A DNA stretch of 64,000 nt from Carposina sasakii (GCA_014607495.2 CP053156.1:15126015-15190014); one strand, 5' to 3'; positions 36,260 to 48,756 are shown, counted from the first letter of the stretch. Numbers and translations are program-made. Notes: generated from the sequence alone by a model not told the origin.

Positions 36260-37350
36260 GCTACTGCAAATTACGTAATAGCCCTGCGCGATTGACTTTA
36301 AAGATATACTTACCTAATCTAATCTGCACAACAACGAAATGATAACTACCTATATACCTAGGTACTCTATAGGTACCAACATTACCTAGGTGAATTCAGG
36401 TGTACCTAAGTATGTAGAGTGCCTAGTCCTACCTGTCTATTTAGTATGTGCTGTTAGGAGCATGTTCAGATAAAATAGCTAGGTCTAGGCGCCTATAAGG
36501 GATTAGGTACTTCTTACCTGTTTTGTCGTAAAGGGCCATCAGTAGAAATAGGGGAGCAAGGTGTCGGTACTGGTACAGAATGAAGCTTTAACTGTACTTA
36601 TTACGTAGAAAGTTTCAGCTATAACACTAGATAACATCAGCTCCGATATGCTAAGCGTGGCTGAGGGACGTTCTTTATGATCCTGCAGATAACCGCTACC
36701 CCGATTCGAGAACACAGCAGTGTTCCGGCACATATCAGTATGTAAGTTGCATTATAAGAGTATACCTACAAAATAGGAAGGTCCTAAAAATATTAAGTTG
36801 AAAACGTGCTGAAAGATTGACCGACAGATACGAAAAACTATAAAATTCGGCACTTACCTCTGAACAATAACCATCTATATACCCCAACAACCATAATAAT
36901 TATATTTCTACGCTCATTACCTACCTTCATTCACCATTTCTCTCATCTTCGTCCAACTTATAAGTATTATTAAGATTGAATAGCTAGCTGGGTACTTCTA
37001 CTCTACTCGCTTCTACTTTTTATATTAAGGCGACGATAAACGAGAGATAACTCGCTTAATTGCTTGACTTTTTTTTAAACTTGATCAACATGGAGACAGC
37101 GTCAACTTTATCCTTCAAATTGATCTTGCTGAGCATTGTAGGCTTTAGCCTATCTGAAGAATAAAGTTGCTGCTGCTGTGTTTCTTGATCATGTCTTTAT
37201 TTTTCAGATATCTGACGTTTGGAAAAATAAGCCCTTAAGGGAATAATATTCTAAGTATTAGGTACTACTATTATTGACCTTTCACCATATATTCCCGGTA
37301 GTATACTATACTACTAACCATAGAATTGAATAAAACAGCATGCATACAAA
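36260..37350. other. Intergenic sequence between the two minus-strand genes
   Basis: No gene was recognised. A LINE-tail fragment (AGAAGTCCAATGCTGAAACATAG) lies at about 36190-36225 and a reversed dispersed-repeat piece at 36640-36730. Confidence 0.4.
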
Positions 37351-37356
37351 AGTAAG

Positions 37357-37362
37357 TTTATT
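37357..37362 (-). terminator. Candidate polyadenylation signal of pyrophosphatase
   Basis: AATAAA on the minus strand about 160 bp downstream of the pyrophosphatase stop codon. Confidence 0.45.
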
Positions 37363-37523
37363 ATTTACAAGTTATATCACCGTTTCCACTTACATAGCTA
37401 AGTTCGAGCGTAACGACGTCTAGGAACATCGCACATAAATAACTAACACAACACAGCACTGAATGGGCGCAGATAATAAATAGTAGGTGAGGGGGGGGAG
37501 AGAGGGGGGGGCGGCGGCGGCGA

Positions 37524-40500
37524 CTAGATGTTGGAGAGGAAGTGCCACTTGTCCACTGAAACAGAAATAGGTGGTGTTAGAGGATGTTCTGCTGTTGGGG
37601 TGTTCTGTGTTTAGTACTGACGATGACAGAATGGAGTTTCGGGTGAATGTAACGCTGATTCGAGTGACCGCAGTGTCTGCAGTACACAACTTGTGTAGTG
37701 CTGGCTCTCTGAGTAAGTGAAGAGTGTACATAATTCCAGTGAAGTTTGTGTGTATAGTACCTATTACTCAAATAGATATGTGTGCTAAGCAGGCGTTTGT
37801 CTATGTATACGATGACAGACTAGACTAGCTGTCACCGAGATGCTGAATGTTCAGTAGCAGTACAGTGTGTATGTGACTGCGGAGTATACATAGTATATGT
37901 ATATAATGCAAGATGTAGAGTAGGTACTCAGATATCAAGCCGCGTGCGTGTTAGTGCTGAGTAGTCCTAAGTGTAATGTAACGGGCCGCGGGCCATGGGA
38001 GTAACCAGTAGTGATGTCTGCTATTTCTGTAGTAGCTATAGATTGCGGAGTGTATGTTATGTAATATAAGGCGGTGTGTATGTGTGCATCTCACCGTGCG
38101 CCGGCAGCGCTTGCGGCAGTCCGCGCGCGGGCGCGACACTCAGTGCGGCGGCGACCGAGGCACGATCCGTCAGGAACGGACTGCCCGATACTGACACGTT
38201 GGTTCTAAGGGGAGGAATGCGAGCTCTAGTCAATCAAACTTCATCTTGTTCATATTAAGAAACACTCAAAATGTTTACATTATCGTTGTGTGACGTTCTT
38301 TGGTTACAAGGATATTAGATAACCTAAAGGAGATATTCGTAAAAAAAGATAAATAAAAAGTATAAGCATTACTCACTTTTCAATATCGTTGGCCTCGGAC
38401 ACCTGTCCAGAGATCAGAGCCTTCCAGAAATCGTGCGTCTGTAAAAGACATAGTCTCTTCAGTAAAGTTCGTTTCAGGTACAGTATATCAGGAGGGCCCG
38501 ATACGCACCTGGTCAATGACTTTGAGTGCAAAGTCTCTGTCCTGCGCCTGTCCGTCGAACGCAAACTGGTTGACCGGCTTGCCGTCCGGCACCTTGTACA
38601 GTCGGAACCACTCTACAGTGGCAGCAAGCAGGCCGGGTAACACTTCCTTCACGTCCGACACGTCGTTAAGGCGGGTCGCGAGCGGGTCTCTCACGTCGAT
38701 GGCGATCAGCTTCCAGTCCGTCTCGCCCTCGTCTAACATGGCTAGTACTCCGAGGATCTTTACCTGTAATTATACAGACGGGGTGTAATAAAACGTATTG
38801 ACGGAGTGATTTGAAGGAGTGACGACGGTTTTGTTACCTATACCATACATACATGATACTTAATATAGTAGTTAATATATTAAAAACGTGAACAATTGAA
38901 ACACACAGAGAAAATGACATTGATTTATTATTAAGCCACATTCTGTAAGCTGCCTCTGAGTCAGGAAAATACCTATTTACTGATTACGGCATCCTCACTG
39001 ACTTCTTCCTGACATATGACAATTTTTCATTGTAGGTTCAACTTTTCAGTTGTTTTAATACTACGATAATTGCCACCCTGTATACATAGATCTTAAAGAA
39101 GCTCATCACACTAAACAAGCTTACACTAAAAGCTACAGTTACCTGCAACACATCGCCCCTGGCGGCGACCCGCTCCCCGATCTCGATAACGTCGATGGGA
39201 TCGTTGTCTCCGCGCGCGCCGGTGCGCTCGTCCACATGTCGCGGGTCCTCCCACGTCTGCGGCAGCGCGCCGTAGTTCCAGATGTACCCGCGGTGAGGGA
39301 ACACGTTGCTGACGAAGCGCAGCGAGCCCTTCTTCACGTCCTGCTTGATCGGGTTCAGCTTCTCGGACAGACTGATCTCCATCTTGGCGTTGGTCCAGCG
39401 CGGGACCTCGACCACCATGTTGGCGACGCCGGCGGCGCGGTCCGCCCACAGCGGGATGTCGTGCAGCGGGGACACCGGCCCGGACGCGTCCTCTACGGGG
39501 GAGGGGGGAATGCAATTACCGTCAGGCAAATACAAATTAACACTGACCACCAGTATCAGTCTTTTTACATTTAACAGAATTTTGTTGTTAGAGAAAAAAA
39601 TGATTAATTATTTTCACCTTATTGCTTCTGCTTCAGAAATGGTCTAAAAATTTTAATATTTGCCTGGCAGTCACTTACACCCTGTATGATAATAGTAAAC
39701 AATACACCAGTATTTACATATTATCATTATTTTACTATTCGATTATTAATTATTTATTACAAACGATCAAAAGAAATATCAATTCACCTAAACCAAAGAA
39801 TATACTTACTCTACCTAAACTCATCGCAAAATAAAAGGCCCGTTTTGAAATTTGTCTTCATGACTAGTGATGTAACCATATACGACCTAATACTCGATAC
39901 TGACGATAAATCGATTGAGTATTTTGTTTGCATGAATATGTATTATGTACAATAAAGAATAAATCTTCAGTCAATCATTTTCTTCAGATGCTAAGCTAAA
40001 ATTGTCAGATGCGCTATCTTGTGTAAAATTTAATATGAGCTTTTATTTATTAAATTCCCAGTTTAATAATAAATGAATGCAAAAATTTAAAAGTGGCACA
40101 CAACCATGGCCGAAAGCTCTTGACAGACACATAGACAGTAAAGTAAGAAAAAGTCAACTATAGAAGAACTCTGACATTTTCTCAAGCAATAAGATAGCAA
40201 CTTGACACTGATCTTTAGTTCCCGCTCTGCTAAATGTGTCTCCTTTAATATCCTGCAGTTCTGGCTACCCCTTTTGGGGATGTATGTATGTCATTATGTA
40301 AGTTTTTTCATTTATTACAAGTATTTAAAATATGTAAACTTGTAACTTATCAAATAAACAATGACTGATGTTTCATTACACACTCCTATGATATGCATCA
40401 AATTCCATCTCCCCTTTTTACTGAAACCAGGCTTATCCTCCTCCATAGTATGTTAAGTCCCTACATATATACCTCAAAATGTCAAACCAAGAAATAGCCA

Positions 40501-43500
40501 TATTTAGAGATTGTACAACAGAAGTGCGACAATCAGTTGCCCGACGGACATTTGGCCGACAGAATTTTTGACCGATATTACTTCTAGACGACATTACTTT
40601 TGCCCGAAGAATGTTTAACCGACCGGACATTTGATCGACAAGGCATTCGACCGACACTACTTTGGTCCGAAGCACTTTTAACTCACAGCAGCTTTAAACG
40701 ACGTTATTTCACGTAATGGTATTTATTATCTACGAGTATATGAACAGTTCAAAAACTGACCATAGTTAACAAAGGAAACAAACCAAATCATTATTTGTAT
40801 AAAAAATCATTTGTTCTTAATAAATAAAATATGTGAAAGTCCCTTCAAAAAAGTGATATCATCCATATCTTTCCTTATTTCCATATGCCTTTTTAGTCTC
40901 TCTTCCCCAGAATTCCTTTTCTTTTTTGTAGGTACTTCTTGCGCCAAGATACGTTGTACTGCACATTCGGTGTTTTTTTGTTCTTTTATGAACTCTTCAA
41001 TTGTGGTATAAATATTCCATTTTTTTCGCCCTAGTAGGATATTCCACCTATTATGCCAAGATTCAAGGACGTTTTGGGTTCGTGGGATAGTTGTTTCCTG
41101 GCAATTATGCACAGACCACATATGAGGTGGAAAAGAAGGTTCTTGTTTTTTTATAGAAAGTCGAAGTGACTTTTTAGATGGGCTTCTTTTACTTGTGTAA
41201 CTTCCGGTTTATGGTCGGTGTATGGTCGTGCGCATAGAATCTTTTTTCGGCATTAGTGGAGCGCTAGTACTTGGGATGCTTTGCATGCAGCGCTGAATTA
41301 TTTGGGAAGGAGCATCCATACTATTAGTTGCTTTATTTTTTAAAGAATTATGCAATTTTTTAACAATTATATCTTCGGGATTAGGGCAATGGAGATGTGT
41401 AATTTTACTGTTATTTTGTAAAACGTGTTTGTCGCCATTTAAACAAGTTTTCACACTAACGCCACATTTGATTCTTTTCTTCTTTGAACAAATCCAGTAG
41501 TAATTTTCGCCTCTTTGTTTGTTCAAATAGTATAAGTATCCGCTAATAACCAATATATCACGTCCGAACTTAGATTTCATAACGTTATACTCACTAATGG
41601 ACGTCATTATGTAATTGTCTTTAATTTAACCCTGTTAGAACCATACACTGCACTTCAATTCCACCGAATGATAATTACTCAAAAAGCTCACCTGAACAAA
41701 TGACAAAGAACATAGCAATTTAAATTAGAAAGAACATAGAACGCATTTAAGCTAAAGACTCCTTGGTCAATTTAGGACAGTAAAGTGGTTCTCTATTTTG
41801 TCTCATAAATTTTTTATCCATAATCTAACGTGTCATAATATTTTGTGACATGATGATCTCCGACCGTATTTCGGCCGATCTCTACGGAGATTGGCCAGGT
41901 ACGCAGGAGATATTATAGTGCACAAGTGTGTGCGCAAACACAGATGCACTCTCTATTCCCTCACTCTCATAGTCCGATGGGCCGGAAAACCGACACGACC
42001 GGAGAGAGATTAGGCGCAGGACCAACGCTTTTACGTGCTTTCCGAGGCACGAGCTAAGTGACAATTTTTACAAGATTAAAATCTGTACATGAAATAAATT
42101 CATTGGTACAGGCCCGTAACTGGGATCGAACTTACGCCTCCTGCTTGGAAGGTGCACGTCTTAACCACTGGGCTATCACCGCGTATCACCGATTTTGTGA
42201 CATAATCATCATGTGTCCATTATGATAAGTATTCCTAACTTAATGTCCTATAATATCACTTGTCCGATAACCGAAATCCTTAAATATAATAATAATATGA
42301 CCTATTTTTTTTGCTATAACTATCACAATCTATAATATTCATAAGACATAAAATACTTTTCTATAATAGACAGATTTAATAGGTATTATTATAAACCACC
42401 ATTCGGTCTAACGTACATTATACAATTAATACTTAGGACAAGTGACTTTATAGCAAGAAAAATTAAGACATCTAATCATTATAGTACCCGATTTTATGGC
42501 ACCAAAGTATAAGAATTAAAGACGATTAGGTAATATACAATTTCGTATACGCGAACATTATGGAAAGTGATGATTATAGTAAACTTGTTAGGGATTATGA
42601 TTTTCGGACGATCGATATTCGGAGAAGAAAGGGACTAACCCAGTAAAGTGCCAGTTCGCATTACCGTTTTTTTCCACAAGCGGTTAACCGTGTAACGGCA
42701 AAACCGCTCGAGACGCACACACTACGCTTAAAAACCGCCAATATAAGTTCTATGGATACCAAACAGTGGCGCGGTTTTTACCCGCTAGTCATGTAACAAA
42801 ACGCGGTTTTAATCTGTCGCGGGAAAAACGGTCAGTGCGGCCGCTTTAATTGGTTTTCTTTAGTCACTGTGGGGGTGGTGAAAAGAGAAGCGCTTCCGGC
42901 CCCACCGGGCCACTAGTCGTTGTTTGGCCCATGTATATATTATAAAATATTAACAAGAAAATTTAAAAAAATTTCGCCCGAGTTAGATTTGAACTCACGA
43001 CCACTCGCATTCCGTGCATCGCTCTACCAACTGAGTTATCGGGTCACTTAACTCGGATGACGAATTTTACCATCTCTTTTAAATTACGTTTTTGGCGACG
43101 TTATTTTTTCATGTATATATTCCAATCAATGTGAGAAACTTCCATATCGTGTTCTAGGATTTTGCATTCGATTGTGATTCTCTCCTGCATCCGATAGATG
43201 GCTCCGCTACATACAAAGTCAGGGGGTTAAAAACCGCGGCGTTTTTGCGGCCTCACACTAAAATAGTACAGAAATCAGAAATATACTCATACTTACCAGC
43301 TCATAGAGCGCATACATATTAAAGAACCTGTCTACCCACCTTACAGAAAAATAACTAATAAATAGTTGATCCTTGTTTTGTCACCTGGTGTCGATCATTT
43401 TTTTAGCTGAACCAATAGAATTATAACCTATAGAAAGTGTGTTCCAACCAAACGCAAGGCGAAAAAATAGGCATAAAATATCGACTTGACGTATGCATGA

Positions 43501-45457
43501 CATAAAATTAATGTTGCCTTAAAAATGTTTATTCCCTAGATGTGGGGAAATAGTCGATAAAATTATTATTGATGCTGAGAAGTATACTGATTTGCACACT
43601 CTTGTAGAATTATCGTGAAATTTAAATATATTAAAAGGAGATGATCGGACTTTTCCACATCATTGGTCCAAAAGTGTGAAAAAAAAAACAATATTCTGTT
43701 AAAAATTGTCCCTCTGAATAATTTGTCATTATGTCAACAAAGCTGTGAGGCCATTCTCCATGGTTTTATTTCATTCAATAAAGGAAAGAACGATGCCCAT
43801 TTTAAAGATCTAATGTTTAAACATAATATTATAGTAACAATATGTATAGTTTTAAATAATTCGGTGAGAGAGCTTGCAGGTAATTCCACAATCAATCAAA
43901 GACAAAGTAGATCCAACTACTTTTACCTACAATCTGCATGTTTAAAAATAGGGTAAAATTTCACACTTATGGCAACATTTTGTTTTCAATGACAGATAAA
44001 AAAATATGAAAATTTGATTGTGTATTTATTGTTTTATCAATGAAATTACGTAAAAACATCAAATATTTACCGGTGAAATGTGATGTTATTTATTTTCTTA
44101 TGTTTTTGAGCATAGTTTTGGCAGGATCTCAGTGCACATTTCGTCATGGTAAGTCCTTTAGGTTGACATACACACGTAGCCACTGACCGCTGAGCACTGA
44201 ATGACAGAGCCGCGATTGGTTCAAATTTGCACCCATAAAAATTCCTAAAATCGGCCTTCGGACTATACTTCTATAGGTTATAATTCTATTGCTGAACCAT
44301 AACGTCGTTATGAACATCGATTATATTTCCTGGATCTTTTTTTCGTTTAACTAGAACGTCATTGAAAGCTGCTGTGAGTTAAAAGTGCTTCGGACCAAAG
44401 TAGTGTCGGTCGAATGCCTTGTCGATGAAATGTCCGGTCGGTTAAACATTCTTCGGGCAAAAGTAATGTCGTCTAGAAGTAATATCGGTCAAAAATTCTG
44501 TCGGCCAAATGTCCGTCGGGCAACTGATTGTCGCACTTCTGTTGTACAATCATATTTAGAATGCACATTTTAGTAGATAAAACCTTGTTAAAAATTATAA
44601 GATTCAAAACAAATAGGCATTACAGACAACCAAGTGTTTGGTTTTTGTCATAAACTAATATTGATGTCTACAACATTAAATATATTTACACTTAACTAGA
44701 ATAACAAATAAGGTGTATTCAAGATATCTTCAGACACTACCGGTTCAGTGTCACTTCCGTTATCTTGTTTAGCTACCTACTTATGGATAATAAAATCATA
44801 ATAAATATTTTATTACTTTAATTGGATTGGCTGTTGATAAGAATTAAAAAGTTCCGTCTTTAGATTACTTCGAAAATTTGTTTAGAATAAAATTACTATG
44901 AAGGAAGTAACTTGGAAAGTTACTATTTTTGTTGATAAGTTACCTGACATAAATGAAATCAATATTTTAAAGTACTTTACATACAGCTAATATGATGTAC
45001 GATGGGTGACGCATCTATAAGGTTAAGGTCAAGTAAGTAAACATGACAATCTTTGAAAATTGCAAAGTTATTGATTAAAAGAAGGTAGGTACTGTTGCCA
45101 CAAATATTTAGGTATCGACCTGGTAAATATTTAACCTGCTTGCTATAAGAGACGGAGTTATAAACATATACTTGTGTAGCCAGTGGTGGTTAATTAACTA
45201 GATATAAGTAAAGGTAGCGTGCACTTACTGAAATAGACCCGGTAGTCGGGCGCGTATGCGGAACCGCGTTCTTCGGCGACGTACATAGCGGAGAAGGGTT
45301 TAGTGGAGGATATTGGTTCTGACGTGAGCTGGCGACTCCTTAGGTGCGGCGTGGCCGAAAAACTTTGCCGTATCACTAAAGAAGATCTAAGAAACGATAT
45401 CGTCGGCACAGACACGAAACGTGTTAAACGTGTAAATGACATTTTGTAGTTTGACAT
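37524..45457 (-). CDS. Nurf-38: Inorganic pyrophosphatase (NURF-38 type), 6 exons
   Basis: Exons, 5' to 3': 45229-45457, 39143-39492, 38509-38763, 38377-38438, 38095-38204, 37524-37555. All have AG/GT borders and the phases close into 345 codons. This is a soluble family I pyrophosphatase, which hydrolyses PPi to two phosphates; in Drosophila the same protein is also a subunit of the NURF chromatin remodeller. The active-site signature DNDPIDV is at residues 172-178, preceded by [14 protein letters not shown] and [13 protein letters not shown]. The C-terminus is WHFLSNI. The first exon adds about 60 residues rich in Arg, Ser and Thr before the conserved start of the family (YVAEERG...YRVYF), consistent with a mitochondrial presequence. 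A second ATG five codons in (45442) and the Met of [10 protein letters not shown] are alternative starts. Symbol by homology. Confidence 0.9.
39655..39690. repeat. MITE terminus (TACAGGGTGT family)
   Basis: AATATTTGCCTGGCAGTCAC followed by ACACCCTGTATG matches the right end of the element at 1598-2079. A weaker partner (CACCCTGTATACATAG) lies at 39074-39090. It is in pyrophosphatase intron 1. Confidence 0.4.
40130..40290 (-). repeat. Copy of the ~220-bp dispersed repeat
   Basis: Read on the minus strand, the landmarks GGGTAGCCAGAACTGCAGG, CATTTAGCAGAGCGGG and GTGTCAAGTTGCTA occur in family order. Confidence 0.45.
40807..41121 (-). pseudogene. MULE transposase, C-terminal remnant
   Basis: A minus-strand frame contains PPHMWSVHN (partly from the upstream codons), then [16 protein letters not shown] and [12 protein letters not shown]. 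This pattern (PRT.N..E.WH.R.N followed by a helix ending in QR) is the C-terminal end of animal MULE transposases. It lacks the catalytic core and a start. Confidence 0.65.
41209..41607 (-). pseudogene. MULE transposase, N-terminal FLYWCH zinc-finger remnant
   Basis: This 132-codon frame begins [20 protein letters not shown]. It carries the FLYWCH arrangement GYLYYLNKQ...[14 protein letters not shown]...KTCL...HLHC, a Cys2His2 finger used for DNA binding by MULE transposases. It stops just before the internal deletion that joins it to the C-terminal remnant. Confidence 0.7.
41852..42192 (-). mobile_element. tRNA-derived SINE, third family
   Basis: It is bounded by TTTTGTGACAT (41841-41851 and 42193-42203). 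At the right end, on the minus strand, is a tRNA-like head with A-box-like GTGATAGCCCAGTGG and B-box GTTCGATCCCAGTTAC. The ~250-bp body contains GATGGGCCGGAAAACCGACACG. It is nested in the MULE. Confidence 0.75.
42868..43211 (-). mobile_element. Solo LTR related to the TRIM at 30528-31272, interrupted by a SINE
   Basis: On the minus strand it starts TGTAGCGGAGCCATCTATCGG and ends CCCCCACA, matching the right LTR at 31109-31272 along its length except for the SINE at 42942-43109. No internal region or second LTR is adjacent, so it is a solo LTR, nested in the MULE. Confidence 0.75.
42942..43109 (-). mobile_element. tRNA-like SINE inserted in the solo LTR, with 12-bp duplication
   Basis: The duplication CATGTATATATT is at 42930-42941 and 43110-43121. 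The empty site occurs once in each LTR of the element at 30528-31272. On the minus strand the SINE has a leader (AACGTCGCCAAAAACGTAA, GAGATGGTAAAATTCGTCAT), a tRNA-like block (GACCCGATAACTCAGTTGG...GTCGTGAGTTCAAATCTAAC), then a T-run and CTTGTTAATATT. Confidence 0.88.
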
Positions 45458-46890
45458 TGATAACTACATTTTTTAATTCACAAACAAGTAATGTCTGCGA
45501 GATAAGCAAACCATACAGCCAAAAACACACATGCAAATTAATATTTTTTTATTTAAATACAGTAAGTACTTAACGCAATACAAAATGTACTTTATAAAAA
45601 CATTATTATTCGGAAATAAGGATCTTCGTGAGATTCAAATTTTTTCCATTATTATTATTTCTATTCAATTTAGGTACTTTTACTAATTGGCAATTTCAAC
45701 ATCAGCCTTTAAATAGGAACGTGAGAAATTTATAACACTATAAAGGACGTTACGTCTCAAAGGCTACTACATGGTGCTACGGCGTAGAAAGTAGTGGTGT
45801 TCAAAAAAGCTATATTCTCGGAACGCGTGAAAGTGTTATGATATGCTACATGCAAATAGCGCGCTATTTTTTTTCCGTGACGATATAACGTTACGCGCGC
45901 AAATCACAAGTCACGAATGAATGACTGAACGAATACGCTGTATTCTTATCCCGCCAATGACAAGTCGTGAAAACGCTATATTCTAGTTGACGCGATTTCA
46001 TATAGCTGTTGGTAACCAATGACAAGTCACGAATACGCTATTTTCTATTTGACGCGATTTCATATAGCTGTCGGTAGTCCAGCGCCGGCCGTCACGCGCT
46101 ATGCATGTGCGTGTCGAAGGCGCGATGAGTCATGCGTACGCAACACGTGAAGCGCGCATATCGTTATAGCGTTTAGCTTGGAACGAGTCAATTAAATCAT
46201 TGGTTATTGCGCTATGGACAAATAGCATGTTATTTTTAAAAGCTATACGTTATATTAGCTACCACTAGTTGAAAGAGAATGGTCTACGAGCTACTACTTA
46301 ATTTTTTTTTTTTTTTTTCATAAAATTGGAATCGGATGATTTAAAAATACCTATGTTGATTTATAATTTACTTAATTTATAATTGACTATTATAATATTA
46401 GTAGGTATACTTTATAACTTTTTTTTAAAAAAAAAGGTAAATAATAAACAATTTGTGATATTTTTCAGCCTTAATTGATATAAGAGCCTTTTTTTAAATA
46501 GATATTACATATACAATTGATTTTTTGACGTGAAACGTCTTTAAAATCGCGCCGACACATACGGGTACCAGGTTTAAAAACTGGACCGTAACGAAAAGGT
46601 CTATATCATCGTACCTTAATAATTAAAAAACTATTGGTCTTAGAAACAAAAATGTGGTGTAAATATTTCACTTATATAGTCAGCTCGCTGTTATGACATT
46701 GAGTTCGTGTCGGGGTCAAGCGGGGGGGCGGGGGAGGGATACTGCGATAACTGTGCGAAACCGGCGCTCACGCTTGTTTCTATTCAGTGTAACTCGTGAC
46801 TCCGACTTTATAGCGTGGTGATTCTTTCGTGTGTTTGTCAAGTTTATTTGAACCGATTGATTTATACAAAAATAAGTGTAATTTGGACAG
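45458..46890. other. 5' flank of pyrophosphatase and intergenic repeats
   Basis: No gene was recognised. Between about 45955 and 46080 two diverged ~60-bp units repeat (ACAAGTC..GAA..CGCTAT followed by TTGACGCGATTTCATATAGC). A palindromic motif GACGTGAAACGTC lies at 46528-46540, and its inverted counterpart AGACGTTTCACG is near 47265. Confidence 0.4.
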
Positions 46891-46894
46891 TATT

Positions 46895-47115
46895 TATATC
46901 TATATCTATACTAATATTATAAAGCTGAAGAGTTTGTTTGTTTGTTTGTTTGAACGCGCTAATCTCAGGAACTACTGGTCTGATTTGAAAAATTCTTTCA
47001 GTGTTAGATAGCCCATTTACCAAGGAAGGCTACAGTCTATACAACAACCTGCCCGGCTTCGCACGGGTACAACGCCCCCTCACGCGGACGAAGTCGTGGG
47101 CGGCTGCTATTTAAA
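46895..47115 (+). repeat. Lepidopteran dispersed repeat with GTTT microsatellite
   Basis: It opens TATACTAATATTATAAAGC, contains (GTTT)n, CGCTAATCTCAGGAACTAC and TTCAGTGTTAGATAGCCCA, and ends CGGACGAAGTCGTGGGCGGC. These ends match those of the 9655-9880 class. Confidence 0.6.
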
Positions 47116-47616
47116 ATAACCAGAAAGTGACAATAAATATATAAACATTTGCTATGTATTTTATGTTTCTATTACGTACCTGTTCTTTTTTTATTAAAAT
47201 ACTTAAAACAGCGTCCATCTTGTTTTCATTTCAATCTTTTACTTTAAAAGCGATTCGCTAACATAGACGTTTCACGTTAAAACCAACGGCCGTGTGCCCC
47301 GACACAGCCCCACCCGCTTTTTTTACCACTTTTTACTTAAAATATAATCAAGAATAAAAATAAAGATTGTTATAACTGACCATTACCAAATCCCTGTAAC
47401 TGACGGAAGCTTTACTTTAGTGACAGAAAATATAACAACAGGCTAGTGTTGCAATAAAAATAACATTGTGGGGTTGCTATTTCATTAATTATTCTGTTAA
47501 TAAAAATAAAAATTCTGTCAACTACTCGATTAAGCTAAGATGATTTAACTGTATTAGTATTATTTTACACTTATAATTCCAATAAAATGTATAAAATTTT
47601 ATGAACACATGTCACA

Positions 47617-47907
47617 TTATATCACTACACACAAGGCTCTCAAGGATATTTGATAATTTTGGTCGACTTGTATTATTTTATTACGTACAAAAAATAACTC
47701 CATATCTAGTGCTATAAATCGACTTATATCAGTTTTCACTGAGGGTACAGAATTTGCACCTAAAATTACCATGTCCAGTGAGAAACTGTGCTGTGGGGTC
47801 ATCAACTTTAATCCAAGGCATATACTTTCGTCTGTATATGCTTTCTTATATAGGTGGGGCACGGGATCTGAGATAGAATGTTTCCATAGTCCCACGACCC
47901 CGTGCAA
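47617..47907 (-). other. Unrecognised 96-codon ORF, possible gene or element fragment
   Basis: A minus-strand frame encodes residues such as SDPVPHLYKKAYTDESICLG and MTPQHSFSLDMVILGANSVP with ordinary protein composition. No family was recognised. A perfect short palindrome (TACGGATAGG-TAC-CCCTATCCGTA, about 47918-47942) lies just upstream of it. Confidence 0.25.
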
Positions 47908-48153
47908 GGCGGCGATTACGGATAGGTACCCCTATCCGTAAAGGGATTCCCCCACGTAAAAAAAACTGGTGTGGGTAACATACAAATACTGAAATGTTGA
48001 ACAAGTACCATCGGAGTTATGCGACAGTATTATTACTCGCAGGAAATGTATTTTTACCCGAATGCGCGAAGGAAAGGAGTTGTAATGTGTTTAACAGCCT
48101 ATGTATGTATGTTTGTATGTTCCTTTGAAGCACTATATACAAACGCCTGGGCC

Positions 48154-48155
<2 letters not shown>

Positions 48156-48203
<48 letters not shown>
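48156..48203 (+). repeat. Poly(T) tract, 48 nt
   Basis: An uninterrupted run of T follows CCTGGGCCGA. It is probably the tail of a minus-strand retroelement or a slippage-expanded tract inside a dispersed repeat. Confidence 0.7.
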
Positions 48204-48206
<3 letters not shown>

Positions 48207-48756
48207 GTTTCATACGTCTATCTATTCCTCTTAATCCGACGAGTGTCACTAAAGAAATGACGTTAGTGAAAATCCAATATGGCGACTACTGGACTCCATA
48301 TTGTGAAAAATGAGAAAAAAAAAAGTCTACAAACTATATCAAGTGGGGTATCGTTGCATAGGTCGTCTTTCAACATTTTTCGATTCGAATGACCGTTTGG
48401 GATCTATATCTGTTTTAAGTTGTGTAACAACCATTCTCAACAACATATAAGTTTTTAAACAGCAACAAGACAAAAAGTTCTTGCTGCCGAGTATGTTTCT
48501 TGAAGCGTAGGAATCTATTATAATTAAAAAAATTCAAAAAGCCGACTGCGTAAAAAAGAACCAAACTATGTACATAATAAATAAATACTGAAAAGAAGAA
48601 AACCATGCACTTCGATGTCCGGTGGTCTAGAATAATATTATTATGGAATGAATCTTTTGAAGAAAATAAAATATTTTCTAATGGTGTAACATAACAACTA
48701 AACAGTCGGGAACCATTATCCGACAGCCAAGCAAATATTTCAATGGATCCTTGCAA

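Larger units (their letters stand above)
40509..44551 (-). mobile_element. Internally deleted MULE (Mutator-like) transposon, 4043 bp
   Basis: The terminal inverted repeats are about 190 bp (40509-~40700 and ~44360-44551), beginning GATTGTACAACAGAAG. They are built from reiterated motifs such as CGACGGACATTTGGCCGAC. A perfect 9-bp target duplication ATATTTAGA flanks it (40500-40508, 44552-44560); 9 bp is the MULE signature. The interior keeps the transposase N-terminus (FLYWCH finger) and C-terminus on the minus strand but has lost the central DDE domain. A SINE (41852-42192) and an LTR split by another SINE (42868-43211) have inserted within it. The whole lies in intron 1 of the pyrophosphatase gene. 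Confidence 0.85.

Noticed and set aside
48019..48234. 71-codon ORF rich in Phe
   Set aside because: The C-terminal half is only the translation of a poly(T) tract.
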